DNA of 64,000 nt, from assembly GCA_964291505.2 (NCBI GenBank), contig OZ220216.1, positions 2,604,001 through 2,668,000 on the forward strand. Direction: 5' to 3'. Position numbers and translations under genes: made by a program. Under the pieces are notes generated by a model that was not told the DNA's origin, searched no databases, and worked only from the letters and a program-made list of their open reading frames with translations. Source of the stretch: Kistimonas sp964291505 (GTDB lineage: Bacteria; Pseudomonadota; Gammaproteobacteria; Pseudomonadales; Endozoicomonadaceae). Positions 37,054 through 45,547 of the stretch are shown here, in pieces. Each line of letters opens with the position of its first letter. Within the stretch, counting starts at the first letter, position 1.

Positions 37054-37399
37054 CCGGGCCGAGCAGGCTGCCCAGCGTTTCCTGGCGAAACAGGGATTGA
37101 CCCTGGTCGCCAGGAATTACGCCTGGCGCGGTGGCGAACTGGATTTAGTCATGAAAGACAGCGAAACCTTGGTTTTCATTGAAGTTCGCTACCGGAGCCA
37201 GGATGAATTCGGTTGCTCCGCTGAAAGTATTACCTGGCAAAAACAACAGAAACTCATCAGAACAGCACAACATTTTCTTCAACAGCACAGACTGACTGAC
37301 AAGTCAGCCTGTCGCTTTGATATAATCACCGCAAAACCTGATTCATCCCGCCAAGGGACACTGCAAATCGGGTGGATCAAAAACGCTTTCAGCGCCTGA
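37007..37399 (+). CDS. yraN: YraN family protein (UPF0102), predicted endonuclease fold
   Basis: 130 residues from MPYTSWIATIRN. Family features are GNRAEQAAQRFLAKQGL and the nuclease-like core RGGELDLVMKD...LVFIEVRYR, a PD-(D/E)xK-type pattern with E-x-D and E-V-R. Its biological role is unsettled. The start lies inside the lpoA 3' end (47-bp overlap); longer upstream frame rejected as lpoA shadow. Confidence 0.88.
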   Translation: MPYTSWIATIRNPQGNRAEQAAQRFLAKQGLTLVARNYAWRGGELDLVMKDSETLVFIEVRYRSQDEFGCSAESITWQKQQKLIRTAQHFLQQHRLTDKSACRFDIITAKPDSSRQGTLQIGWIKNAFSA

Positions 37400-37411
37400 C
37401 AGGACTAACCC

Positions 37412-37999
37412 ATGCTTGAACGCATCACCTCACACTTCTCCGACAGCATTGATGCCAAAATCCGTGCTGCGGAAACACTGCCACCGCTGATCGCCCAGGC
37501 TGCAGAACTGATTGTTAACGCCCTGATCAATGAAGGGAAAATCCTGACCTGTGGTAATGGTGGCTCCGCAGCTGATGCCCAGCACTTTTCCTCTGAACTG
37601 CTGAATCGTTTCGAGCGGGAAAGACCCTCACTGCCGGCCATTGCCTTGACGACAGACTCGTCAACCCTTACTTCCATCGCCAACGACTACAGCTATAACG
37701 AAGTCTTTGCCAAGCAGATACGCGCACTGGGTCAGGCAGGCGATGTACTTCTGGCCATCTCCACCAGCGGCAAATCACCCAATATCGTGCAGGCAGTACA
37801 GGCTGCCCATGACCGCGAAATGACCGTCATTGCATTAACCGGAAAAGATGGCGGCAACATGGCCAGATTACTGCATCCTGAAGATATCGAAATTCGTGCA
37901 CCCAGCACCGTCACGGCACGCATTCAGGAAGTTCACCTGCTAGTTGTTCACTGCCTGTGCGACTTGATTGACGAATGCCTCTTTGGAGCCGTCGAATAA
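37412..37999 (+). CDS. diaA: DnaA initiator-associating protein DiaA (SIS domain)
   Basis: 195-residue single SIS-domain protein. Phosphosugar-binding motifs GNGGSAADAQHFSSEL and ISTSGKSPN are clear. It resembles GmhA (sedoheptulose-7-phosphate isomerase), but the lpoA-yraN-diaA-dolP context and length indicate DiaA, which binds DnaA and promotes initiation complexes at oriC. An isomerase role is the alternative. Confidence 0.85.
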   Translation: MLERITSHFSDSIDAKIRAAETLPPLIAQAAELIVNALINEGKILTCGNGGSAADAQHFSSELLNRFERERPSLPAIALTTDSSTLTSIANDYSYNEVFAKQIRALGQAGDVLLAISTSGKSPNIVQAVQAAHDREMTVIALTGKDGGNMARLLHPEDIEIRAPSTVTARIQEVHLLVVHCLCDLIDECLFGAVE

Positions 38000-38070
38000 A
38001 CTGCCGATTAAATAATCAACTAACCGCTTCACCCTGACGCGTCATCGTAAAAACACAAGGGATCCTGACC

Positions 38071-38658
38071 ATGCAAAGAACAAGGGCTCGTGGATTGCGA
38101 GTTTTCACCATCTCTATTCTGCTGACCGCATTCCTGGCAGGCTGCACCACCACGCTGACAGCAATCAATAGCGAGCCCATCCAACAGGATCCATCCTCAC
38201 GCTCATGGGGTGCCTGGATTGATGATCAAACCATCGAAACCGTGGCCAGCGTTAACATCAAAAAAGCCGACCCCTCATTTGCCAACAGTCACATTGTCGT
38301 AATCAGCCACAACGGCATTGTACTTCTGGTAGGCCAAACGGGCTCAGCAGCCCTTAAGGAACTGGCAGGCAACACCGTTAGAAACGTACAAAAAGTTCGC
38401 AAAGTATATAACGAACTTGAGATTTCCGGCCCAACCACTATGCTGGTTCGCTCTGGCGACAGCTGGATCACCTCGAAAATCAAGGCTCGCATGGTTGCAG
38501 AAAAAGACTTTCCTTCAGGCAATGTCAAAGTCATTACCGAAAACGGTACGGTATATCTGATGGGACTGGTAACACCGGAACAGGCAACCACAGCGGTCAA
38601 CATCGTAAAGCAGTCTTACGGCGTTCAAAAAATCGTGAAGGTTTTCGAATACATATAA
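38071..38658 (+). CDS. dolP: Outer-membrane lipoprotein with two BON domains (DolP/YraP)
   Basis: 195 residues. Signal peptide with lipobox FLAGC, then two BON domains, the second with SWITSKIKARMVAEKDF and NVKVITENGTVYLMGLVT. In E. coli the protein localises to division sites and preserves outer-membrane integrity and BAM function. Last gene of the lpoA operon, followed by a strong bidirectional terminator. Confidence 0.92.
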   Translation: MQRTRARGLRVFTISILLTAFLAGCTTTLTAINSEPIQQDPSSRSWGAWIDDQTIETVASVNIKKADPSFANSHIVVISHNGIVLLVGQTGSAALKELAGNTVRNVQKVRKVYNELEISGPTTMLVRSGDSWITSKIKARMVAEKDFPSGNVKVITENGTVYLMGLVTPEQATTAVNIVKQSYGVQKIVKVFEYI

Positions 38659-38671
38659 CCCTAAGCCTTTC

Positions 38672-38708
38672 CCATAAAAAAACCGCTGTTTCAGCGGTTT
38701 TTTTATGG
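38672..38708. terminator. Bidirectional terminator between dolP and sspB
   Basis: Perfect 17-bp palindrome around the core ACCGCTG-TTT-CAGCGGT with seven-base A and T runs on either side, serving both convergent genes. Confidence 0.92.
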
Positions 38709-38716
38709 TGCAGTCA

Positions 38717-39154
38717 CTACTTGACCACTTTGAGACTGGGGCGCCCCTTTGGCGGCCTGCCAGGCCCTTTCGGATCAGGCTCTGGCGAAGGCTCTTCTTC
38801 ATTCACCTCAGAATCGACCAGATGCACACCTTCCGGCTGAGCCTCAACCTCAAAGACCATGCCCTGACCATTTTCCTTGGCATAAATTGCCATGACCCCC
38901 CCCACAGGCACACAAACCTGGAACGTCCTGCCACCGAAACGAGCCAGAAACATGACGGCCTCATTTGAGACATCCAGATCGCGGATAGCCATCGGCGCCA
39001 GATTAAGCACAACCTGTTCCTCACCGGCAAACTGATCCGGAACATCAACACCGGGCACCGTTGTATCGACAAGCAAATAAGGGGTGCAGTCGTTATCAAC
39101 AATCCATTCATACAGTGCCCTGATAATGTAAGGGCGACTGCTGGTCATACTCAT
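38717..39154 (-). CDS. sspB: ClpXP protease specificity-enhancing factor SspB
   Basis: 145 residues. The N-terminal ~110 residues form the substrate (ssrA tag) binding domain (SSRPYIIRALYEWIVDN, FGGRTFQVCVPVGGVMAIYA). A charged, Pro-rich linker ends in RPSLKVVK, the peptide that docks on ClpX. It delivers ssrA-tagged products of stalled ribosomes to ClpXP. Downstream of sspA, with a terminator in between. Confidence 0.96.
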   Translation of the reverse strand: MSMTSSRPYIIRALYEWIVDNDCTPYLLVDTTVPGVDVPDQFAGEEQVVLNLAPMAIRDLDVSNEAVMFLARFGGRTFQVCVPVGGVMAIYAKENGQGMVFEVEAQPEGVHLVDSEVNEEEPSPEPDPKGPGRPPKGRPSLKVVK

Positions 39155-39183
39155 TGAAGGGCTCCAGCTTCATTTCCAAACAC

Positions 39184-39209
39184 GTAAAAAAAGGGGGCTT
39201 GCCCCCTTT
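39184..39209 (-). terminator. Terminator between sspA and sspB
   Basis: Minus strand AAGGGGGC-AA-GCCCCCTT followed by TTTTT. Full termination would leave sspB dependent on readthrough or a further promoter. Confidence 0.8.
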
Positions 39210-39230
39210 AGTGTATGCCAATCTCAGCGA

Positions 39231-39860
39231 TCAGATACGCATTTCCTTCTCAACATCAGACAGGCTTTCACGGAAAGATTCACGCTCAAACAAACGCTCA
39301 GCATACTCCGTGATTGCCTTGGCCTGAGGCGGCAGCTGGATATCCATAACCTCCAGACGCCAGAGAATCGGAGCCACACAGCAATCCACCAGCGTAAATT
39401 CTTCACTCATGAAGAAGGGCTTCTCAGCAAAGATGGGCGCAATGCTGATCAGGCTTTCGCGCAATTCCTTACGCGCCTTGGCTGCAACAGCATCCTTGGT
39501 TTTGGGATCCAGAATTACATCCGCCAGTGCACACCAGTCTTTCTGAATACGGTGCATCATCAGGCGGCTCTGGGCCCGGGTCACCGGGTAAACAGGCAGC
39601 AGCGGCGGATGAGGGAAACGCTCATCCAGATACTCCATCATGACATTAGGCTCATAAAGCACCAGATCACGATCCAGCAGGGTCGGCAGCGTGTTATAGG
39701 GATTGATATCGGCCAGTTCCTGAGGTCTGGAATCTGGATTGACATCCTGAATATCGACAGCGACGCCCTTTTCCGCCAACACAATACGAACACGATGGCA
39801 GTAGTGATCAGCCGGGTCAGAAAAAAATGTCATTGAGGATCTTTTGGCGACTACGCCCAT
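39231..39860 (-). CDS. sspA: Stringent starvation protein A (RNA polymerase-associated)
   Basis: 209 residues from MGVVAKRSSM, preceded by GGGGG 7 nt upstream. Glutathione-S-transferase fold: N-terminal thioredoxin-like domain (FFSDPADHYCHRVRIVLAEKG), NTLPTLLDRDLVLYEPNVMM, C-terminal helical domain. SspA lacks GST activity and binds RNA polymerase, modulating stress and virulence genes. The further upstream start at 39914 is not supported by the family. Confidence 0.95.
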   Translation of the reverse strand: MGVVAKRSSMTFFSDPADHYCHRVRIVLAEKGVAVDIQDVNPDSRPQELADINPYNTLPTLLDRDLVLYEPNVMMEYLDERFPHPPLLPVYPVTRAQSRLMMHRIQKDWCALADVILDPKTKDAVAAKARKELRESLISIAPIFAEKPFFMSEEFTLVDCCVAPILWRLEVMDIQLPPQAKAITEYAERLFERESFRESLSDVEKEMRI

Positions 39861-39894
39861 TGATCTACCCCCACCTGAGGTCATACATGAAACC

Positions 39895-39928
39895 AAAAAC
39901 GCGCGCAGCCACAAGTGTGACTACGCGC
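39895..39928 (-). terminator. Terminator of petABC
   Basis: Minus strand 11-bp stem GCGCGTAGTCA-CACTTG-TGGCTGCGCGC (two G-U pairs) followed by GTTTTTGG. Confidence 0.75.
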
Positions 39929-39958
39929 CAGATAACAAATTTTACCAGATTATAGAAG

Positions 39959-40714
39959 TTAGTGAACGTCCTTCCAGTACTCCCGCTTGAGCAAATAAGC
40001 GACTACGAAGAAAAAGGCCAGGAACAGCAGCACATAAACACCAATTCTCTGGCGATCAAGCTGCATTGGCTCACCACTATAATCCAGGAAGTTGACCAGA
40101 TCATACATCGCCTGATCGTATTCTTCCGGGCTCATACTGCCTTTATATTCCGGATCCGGCACCAGACCGCACAGCTTTTCACCGGTCAGCGTATCAATCT
40201 GACCTTCCGTGTCGCCCGCACAGGTATCAATCAAACCACCCTGCAATTCGAGCAATACGTGCGGCATAGCCACATCCGGGAACACTTTATTGTTTACACC
40301 CCAGGGACGCTTGGGATCCAGGTAAAACGTCCGCAGATAGGTATAAAGCCAGTCGGTACCACGAACCCTGGCCACCATGGTCAGGTCCGGCGGTGCCGCA
40401 CCAAACCACTGTTTGGCCTCACTCTCGACCATACCGTTTTTCATCAGATTACCAATCTTGGCATCCGTGAACACCAGATTATCCATCATAAGGTCATGAG
40501 GAATACCGAGATCATCCGCCACCCGCTCATAACGCTGGAACTGGGTTGCGTGACAACCGGCACAATAGTTCATATAGAACTTGGCGCCCCGCTGAAGTGA
40601 CGCCTGGTCACTCACATCCGTCTCGATACGATCCAGCGGATAACCCCCACCGCCAGCGGCAAATGCAGTAACCGGCAGCAACACAAACAGCCATGTGATG
40701 AGTATCTTTTTCAT
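39959..40714 (-). CDS. petC: Cytochrome c1 subunit of the bc1 complex
   Basis: 251 residues. Signal peptide, haem-binding CAGCH, an axial Met region further on (PDVAMPHVLLELQGG), and a C-terminal membrane anchor (VYVLLFLAFFFVVAYLLKR) ending in a basic tail. It carries electrons from the Rieske protein to soluble cytochrome c in the periplasm. Its start overlaps the petB stop codon (TAATG). Confidence 0.95.
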   Translation of the reverse strand: MKKILITWLFVLLPVTAFAAGGGGYPLDRIETDVSDQASLQRGAKFYMNYCAGCHATQFQRYERVADDLGIPHDLMMDNLVFTDAKIGNLMKNGMVESEAKQWFGAAPPDLTMVARVRGTDWLYTYLRTFYLDPKRPWGVNNKVFPDVAMPHVLLELQGGLIDTCAGDTEGQIDTLTGEKLCGLVPDPEYKGSMSPEEYDQAMYDLVNFLDYSGEPMQLDRQRIGVYVLLFLAFFFVVAYLLKREYWKDVH

Positions 40715-41928
40715 TAGCCGGTCACCCTCTCCGGTACAGTTTTAGTCTTCTCGATACGGGTGTAAAAAGGCATCAGCAGGAAGAACGCGAAATAGAACAC
40801 TGTTGCCAGTCGCGCAATATTGGTCAGCAAGTCCGTCGCCGGCTGCGTTCCAAGCCAGGTCAGCAAAATGTAATTCAGACCAAAGGCAACGATACAAACC
40901 CTGCTGATCATTCCCTTGTAACGCCAGGACTTCACAGGACTTCTATCCAACCATGGCAGGACAAACAGAATTGCAATCGCAGCCCCCATGGCCACTACGC
41001 CCAACAACTTGTCAGGAACCGCCCGCAAAATGGCGTAGAACGCACCAAAATACCAGACAGGTGCGATATGCTCAGGCGTCTTGAGACTATTCGCCTGCTC
41101 GAAATTAGCGTGCTCAAGGAAGAAGCCGCCCATTTCCGGAAAGAAGAACACCACACTACAGAAGACAAACAGGAATACCACAACACCGACAATGTCTTTT
41201 ACGGTGTAATAAGGATGGAAAGGAATACCATCAACCGGCACACCATCCGCATTCTTGTTTTTCTTGATCTCCACGCCATCCGGGTTGTTGGAACCCACTT
41301 CGTGCAGCGCAATGATATGCATGACCACCAGACCGAGAATAACAATCGGCAGAGCAACGACATGCAGGGCAAAGAAACGGTTCAGGGTAATACCGGAAAT
41401 CAGGTAGTCACCACGTATCCACTGCTGCAAGTCAGGGCCGATTACAGGAATCGCACCAAACAGGGAAATGATAACCTGAGCACCCCAGTAGGACATCTGC
41501 CCCCAAGGCAGCAGATAACCCATGAAGGCTTCCGCCATCAGCGCCAGGTAGATCGCCATTCCGAAAATCCAGACCAGCTCACGGGGCTTTCGGTATGACC
41601 CATACAGGAGGGCACGAAACATGTGACAGTAAACAACAACAAAAAACGCTGACGCGCCCGTAGAATGGAGGTAGCGAATCAACCAACCGTATTCCACATC
41701 CCGCATGATGTATTCAACGGAAGCAAATGCCGCTTCAGCACTGGGCACATAGCTCATGGTCAGCCAGATCCCAGTCAGGAGCTGGTTAACCAGCACCAGC
41801 AGCGCCAGGGAACCAAAGAAATACCAGAAATTAAAATTCTTGGGCGCATAGTATTTGCTGAGATGCTCTTCCCACATTTTTGTCAGCGGAAAGCGATCAT
41901 CTACCCAAGACAGTAATTTATTTCCCAT
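40714..41928 (-). CDS. petB: Cytochrome b subunit of the bc1 complex
   Basis: 404-residue integral membrane protein with about eight helices and the four haem-ligand histidines (HSTGASAFFVVVYCHMFR and FFALHVVALPIVILGLVVMH). The quinol-site motif PVWYFGAFYAILRAVPDKL (a PEWY variant, here PVWY) is present. Oxidises quinol and pumps charge. Starts at the last base of the petA stop codon (TGATG). Confidence 0.95.
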   Translation of the reverse strand: MGNKLLSWVDDRFPLTKMWEEHLSKYYAPKNFNFWYFFGSLALLVLVNQLLTGIWLTMSYVPSAEAAFASVEYIMRDVEYGWLIRYLHSTGASAFFVVVYCHMFRALLYGSYRKPRELVWIFGMAIYLALMAEAFMGYLLPWGQMSYWGAQVIISLFGAIPVIGPDLQQWIRGDYLISGITLNRFFALHVVALPIVILGLVVMHIIALHEVGSNNPDGVEIKKNKNADGVPVDGIPFHPYYTVKDIVGVVVFLFVFCSVVFFFPEMGGFFLEHANFEQANSLKTPEHIAPVWYFGAFYAILRAVPDKLLGVVAMGAAIAILFVLPWLDRSPVKSWRYKGMISRVCIVAFGLNYILLTWLGTQPATDLLTNIARLATVFYFAFFLLMPFYTRIEKTKTVPERVTG

Positions 41929-42521
41929 CAGGCAGCCTCCTCATCGACACCGACAGTCAGAATGTCGTCCCCCTCAAAGGAGTAAGGCGGCACTTCTAGG
42001 TTGGTTGGCGCCGGAACCCCCTTATACACTCGACCCGCCAGGTCAAACTTGGAACCGTGACAGGGGCAGTGATAACCACCTACCCAGTTGGTGTCAAAGT
42101 CCATCGGCTTGACTTCGGGAATAAACTTCGGCGAACAGCCCAGATGCGTGCAAAGCCCCACCAGCACCAGGATATCTTCCCGGGTAGAGCGGAACTCATT
42201 TTGTGCATAATCAGGCTGTTCTGATTCGTTCGATTGAGGATCCCTAACCTTGTCATCCAACTTGCGGATGTTATCCAGCATGTCCTTTGAACGACGCACG
42301 ACAAACACCGGCTTGCCTCGCCATTCGACGATGACCTGCTGCCCAGGCTCTAGTTTGGATATATTGACTTTAACAGGTGCGCCCGCCGCCTTGGCCTTGG
42401 CGCTTGGATTCCAGGATTTGATAAACGGTGTCGCAACTCCCGCAGCCCCCACTGCACCAACTACCGAAGTAGCTGCAACCAGAAAGCGGCGCCGGCCCAC
42501 ATTTACGCCGTCTTGACTCAT
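41928..42521 (-). CDS. petA: Rieske iron-sulfur subunit of the bc1 complex
   Basis: 197 residues. Twin-arginine-type N terminus (GRRRFLVAATSVVGAVG) that also serves as membrane anchor, hinge region, and Rieske cluster ligands in CTHLGC and CPCHGS. First gene of petABC, with its own promoter. The complex requires an aerobic respiratory chain with cytochrome c. Confidence 0.96.
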   Translation of the reverse strand: MSQDGVNVGRRRFLVAATSVVGAVGAAGVATPFIKSWNPSAKAKAAGAPVKVNISKLEPGQQVIVEWRGKPVFVVRRSKDMLDNIRKLDDKVRDPQSNESEQPDYAQNEFRSTREDILVLVGLCTHLGCSPKFIPEVKPMDFDTNWVGGYHCPCHGSKFDLAGRVYKGVPAPTNLEVPPYSFEGDDILTVGVDEEAA

Positions 42522-42583
42522 TCGGCTTTCTCCCCATCAGAGCATCAGCTCATTTATTCTGCATGCCAGGCAAAGCGGTGGGC

Positions 42584-42612
42584 ATATTAGTTAAACTCGG
42601 AATTACTGACAA
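42584..42612 (-). promoter_or_regulatory. Sigma70-type promoter of petABC
   Basis: Minus strand TTGTCA (42607-42612), 17-bp spacer, TAATAT (42584-42589), about 60 bp ahead of the petA start codon. The rest of 42522-42760 shows nothing else. Confidence 0.65.
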
Positions 42613-42760
42613 GCACTCGCAATTCCCCTTAGCACCCCACCAACAAACCGCAATGATATAGGGTTTAGCCCCTAAATTAAATGGATGAGATCATACTGGC
42701 GCACTTTCCTGGAATTTGCGACGTAAAAACACCCTATTTTGCAACACAAAACAGCAGACA

Positions 42761-42795
42761 TAAAAAAAGCGCCGGTCCGAAGACCAGCGCTTTTG
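42761..42795 (-). terminator. Terminator of rplM-rpsI
   Basis: Minus strand AGCGCTGGTC-TTCG-GACCGGCGCT (one A-C mismatch) with the stable TTCG loop, followed by seven T. It lies 18 bp after rpsI. Confidence 0.9.
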
Positions 42796-42813
42796 CAGTA
42801 ATCCAAAAACGAA

Positions 42814-43206
42814 TTAACGCTTGGAGAACTGGGGACGCTTACGAGCCTTGTGCAGACCGACCTTCTTCCGTTCAACCATACGGGCATCACGGGTGACATA
42901 GCCAGCCTTGCGCAGAGAAGGACGCAAAGTTTCGTCATATTCCATCAGAGCGCGGGTGATACCGTGACGGATCGCACCGGCCTGACCGTTAGCACCACCA
43001 CCTTTTACGGTGATCATGATGTCGAAATTTTCAGTCATCTCAACCAGCTCAAGCGGCTGCATAACAATCATGCGGGACGTTTCACGACCAAAGTAGTCCT
43101 GAAGCGTACGACCGTTGATAGAAATGCTGCCAGTTCCCTTACGCAGGAAGACACGAGCGGTAGAGGTTTTGCGACGACCTGTGCCGTAGTTCTGAGTTAC
43201 TGACAT
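42814..43206 (-). CDS. rpsI: 30S ribosomal protein S9
   Basis: 130 residues. GTGRRKTSTARVFL at the N terminus and the basic C-terminal tail HKARKRPQFSKR that reaches the P-site tRNA are standard. Twelve bp downstream of rplM, the universal pair. Confidence 0.98.
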   Translation of the reverse strand: MSVTQNYGTGRRKTSTARVFLRKGTGSISINGRTLQDYFGRETSRMIVMQPLELVEMTENFDIMITVKGGGANGQAGAIRHGITRALMEYDETLRPSLRKAGYVTRDARMVERKKVGLHKARKRPQFSKR

Positions 43207-43218
43207 GTTGACCCCCGA

Positions 43219-43647
43219 TTAAATAGTCAGTTGCTGAGGTTGCTGTGCAGCATGCGGATGCGCAGATCCGGCATAAACTTTCAGCTTACGCTGCATAGCG
43301 CGACCCAGCGGGTTACGGGGCATCATGCCTTTAACAGCCAGCTCGATGACACGTTCAGGCTTGTGAGCAATCAGCTTTTCAAAGCTCATTGACTTCAGTC
43401 CACCCGGAAAGCCGGTGTGGCGGTGGTACATCTTGTCAGATGCCTTACGACCGGTCACACGCACTTGCTCGGCGTTGATGACAACGATGTAATCGCCGGT
43501 ATCAACGTGAGGAGTGTACTCAGGCTTGTGCTTACCACGCAGGCGACTGGCAATTTCTGTAGCCAAACGACCGAGCGTCAGCCCGGAAGCATCTACAATA
43601 TACCAGTCGCGCTTAGCGGTTTCTGGTTTAGCGCTAAAGGTTTTCAT
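43219..43647 (-). CDS. rplM: 50S ribosomal protein L13
   Basis: 142 residues. KRDWYIVDASGLTLGRLAT, YRHTGFPGGLK and GMMPRNPLGRAM are typical. First gene of the rplM-rpsI operon. Confidence 0.98.
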   Translation of the reverse strand: MKTFSAKPETAKRDWYIVDASGLTLGRLATEIASRLRGKHKPEYTPHVDTGDYIVVINAEQVRVTGRKASDKMYHRHTGFPGGLKSMSFEKLIAHKPERVIELAVKGMMPRNPLGRAMQRKLKVYAGSAHPHAAQQPQQLTI

Positions 43648-43787
43648 CTATCTATCCGCCTCAATGCTCGCTAACGCGAGTTGAATTCAAACATCACGGC
43701 TGTTTAGCCAGCCCACGAACCAATGCAAGGGCTTTAAAACCACCGCGGTTCAAACATTGGGCACTCATTATGGGAAACGGGAGCGGT

Positions 43788-43793
43788 ATTATA
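43788..43793 (-). promoter_or_regulatory. -10 box of the rplM-rpsI promoter
   Basis: Consensus TATAAT on the minus strand, about 140 bp ahead of rplM. No good -35 is seen at 16-18 bp (T-rich sequence only), so the promoter may depend on an activator or the 5' leader may carry autoregulation. Confidence 0.5.
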
Positions 43794-43901
43794 GCCAGTT
43801 CGAACAGGAAAAAAACCCCGCCAACGGTCAATTGCGGCTATCCACCAGTTTTTTGCGGCTAAAATGTCTGTCACAGCCTGAATGAACGATCGAGCCCCAC
43901 C

Positions 43902-44477
43902 ATGTCCAAGAGTGTTCTTGTGCCTGTCGCGCACAGCATCGAAGAGATAGAAGCCGTCACCATTATCGATACCCTTCGGCGTGCAGGCGCCACTGTCACG
44001 GTAGCAAGCTGCAACGCGGATGGCTCCATCAATGTGGAGGCCTCCCGGGGCGTGCGCCTGCTGGCGGACTGCCCCATCAGCGAGTGCACCGACGCCCATT
44101 ACGACATCATCGCCCTGCCGGGCGGCATGCCCGGCGCCGAACACCTGAGAGATTGCCAGCCGCTGACCGATTTACTGATCAGCCAGAAACTGATGGGGCA
44201 CTGGATTGCAGCGATCTGCGCTTCGCCCGCCATTGTTCTGGCGCATCACGGCCTGCTGGAAGGTATCCGGGCAACAGCGCATCCCAACTTTCAATCGAAA
44301 TTAACCGGCGCCATAGTCATCAACGAACCGCTCATCATTGATGAAGAGACCAAAATCATCACCAGTCAGGGACCGGGTACTGTCATGTATTTTTCACTGA
44401 ACCTGGCCAAGATACTGTATGGAGAAATCGTTTTCCGCGAGCTGGCCACGGCCATGGTCGCCCACTGGGCCCTCTGA
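43902..44477 (+). CDS. yajL: DJ-1/PfpI family protein, YajL-like
   Basis: 191 residues. DJ-1 superfamily fold with the nucleophilic-elbow Cys in AICASPA and a conserved Glu near the start (HSIEEIEAV). The family includes the E. coli chaperone/deglycase YajL and human PARK7, which protect proteins under oxidative or carbonyl stress. Divergent from rplM. Confidence 0.92.
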   Translation: MSKSVLVPVAHSIEEIEAVTIIDTLRRAGATVTVASCNADGSINVEASRGVRLLADCPISECTDAHYDIIALPGGMPGAEHLRDCQPLTDLLISQKLMGHWIAAICASPAIVLAHHGLLEGIRATAHPNFQSKLTGAIVINEPLIIDEETKIITSQGPGTVMYFSLNLAKILYGEIVFRELATAMVAHWAL

Positions 44478-44578
44478 AAGCACTTGCAACCAAGTTATTG
44501 GCCCCGTATAAAAAATAGTAATGGCAAGCCGATATATCTCACAACGCGCACAAGGCAGACAACAATAAAGAGGTATCT

Positions 44579-44956
44579 ATGGAACTTGTTTGGCTACTGA
44601 CCGGTGCAATAGCCCTCTACTGGCTTGACCGTTATCAGGATCAGATTGCTGATCGCATGGCAGGGGAAGCCTTTGACCAGGTCTCTGAAACCCGCAACGG
44701 CAAGACCTATTGCGGCAAGACCGCCATCATTCATCGCAAAAAGCATATCGGGCATGTTTTCATGCCACTTTTCCCCTCACTCGACCATGACATCAAGGCG
44801 CTGTGCCAGACAGAAGACAACCACTGGTTCTGGTATCACGCCCAGATCAAGAACATGAAGCTGGTACATACCGAAATCAACCCCGTCTCCATTGAAGCGG
44901 CACTAGAAGCCATGGATGAAGACGAAGCAGGCACCTGTCGCGAAGAGAAAAGCTAA
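44579..44956 (+). CDS. Small hypothetical protein, membrane-anchored
   Basis: 125 residues, family not recognised. A hydrophobic N terminus (LVWLLTGAIALYWL) could be an anchor, followed by a mixed domain rich in His and Trp (NHWFWYHAQI) and an acidic C terminus. It has a good ribosome-binding site (AAGAGG, 5-6 nt from ATG). Not close to its neighbours in any recognisable pathway. Confidence 0.65.
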   Translation: MELVWLLTGAIALYWLDRYQDQIADRMAGEAFDQVSETRNGKTYCGKTAIIHRKKHIGHVFMPLFPSLDHDIKALCQTEDNHWFWYHAQIKNMKLVHTEINPVSIEAALEAMDEDEAGTCREEKS

Positions 44957-44966
44957 CGATTTCCTC

Positions 44967-44990
44967 TGGGTACCCACACATGGGTACCCA
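44967..44990 (+). other. Hairpin formed by two self-complementary 10-mers
   Basis: TGGGTACCCA occurs twice, separated by CACA, giving a 10-bp stem. It is just after the 125-residue gene. Only AAAA follows on the plus strand, so it is at best a weak terminator, or a dyad operator (KpnI-like palindrome). Confidence 0.5.
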
Positions 44991-45095
44991 AAACTCCTTC
45001 CAACTATTCCTCACCAGCTACCGCGACAAAATTGACAGACGAACAACCAATGCGGATAGTTACCCGCACGACAGCAGTAAAAACCCTAAAAACAG

Positions 45096-45536
45096 ATGAC
45101 ATCGACACTCCCTCTCGTACTTCAGGAAAAGCTCAGCAAGATTCCAATGCTTAGCACTATGGAAGTCGACTATCGGCTTTATGATGGCAAACAGTTGCAA
45201 ATTGCCTGCCCACTGTCCCCAAACATTAATGACAAAGGCACTTTTTTTGGCGGTAGTATCAGCGCACTGGCCACCATCTGCGGCTGGACCATGACCAGTC
45301 TGAAAGCCCTGGAAGGCAGCGTCAATTGCGATGTCGTCATTGCTGAACAAAACCTGCAATTCCTGGCACCCGCCTGCAGCGAATTGACCGCAACCTGTGA
45401 ATGTACGGTACCTGAAACTTTCACCAGCCGCTTGCAGGCGGGCCGCCGGGCACGGCTTGACCTGACGGTCTCACTGCATTCTGACGGTGAATGCATCGCC
45501 AACTTTAACGGACGCTATGTCGCTGTACCCACATAG
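45096..45536 (+). CDS. Hot-dog fold thioesterase (YiiD C-terminal domain family)
   Basis: 146 residues. NDKGTFFGGSISALATICGW carries the Asn/Gly-rich active-site helix of the hot-dog thioesterase family, and the C terminus ends in the beta strand NFNGRYVAV. It probably cleaves acyl-CoA or acyl-carrier-protein esters, fitting the fatty-acid genes downstream, but the substrate cannot be told from sequence. Confidence 0.75.
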   Translation: MTSTLPLVLQEKLSKIPMLSTMEVDYRLYDGKQLQIACPLSPNINDKGTFFGGSISALATICGWTMTSLKALEGSVNCDVVIAEQNLQFLAPACSELTATCECTVPETFTSRLQAGRRARLDLTVSLHSDGECIANFNGRYVAVPT

Positions 45537-45547
45537 GAAACAATGGA

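Noticed and set aside
43734..44144. 136-codon minus-strand frame opposite yajL
   Set aside because: Shadow of yajL and of the rplM upstream region.
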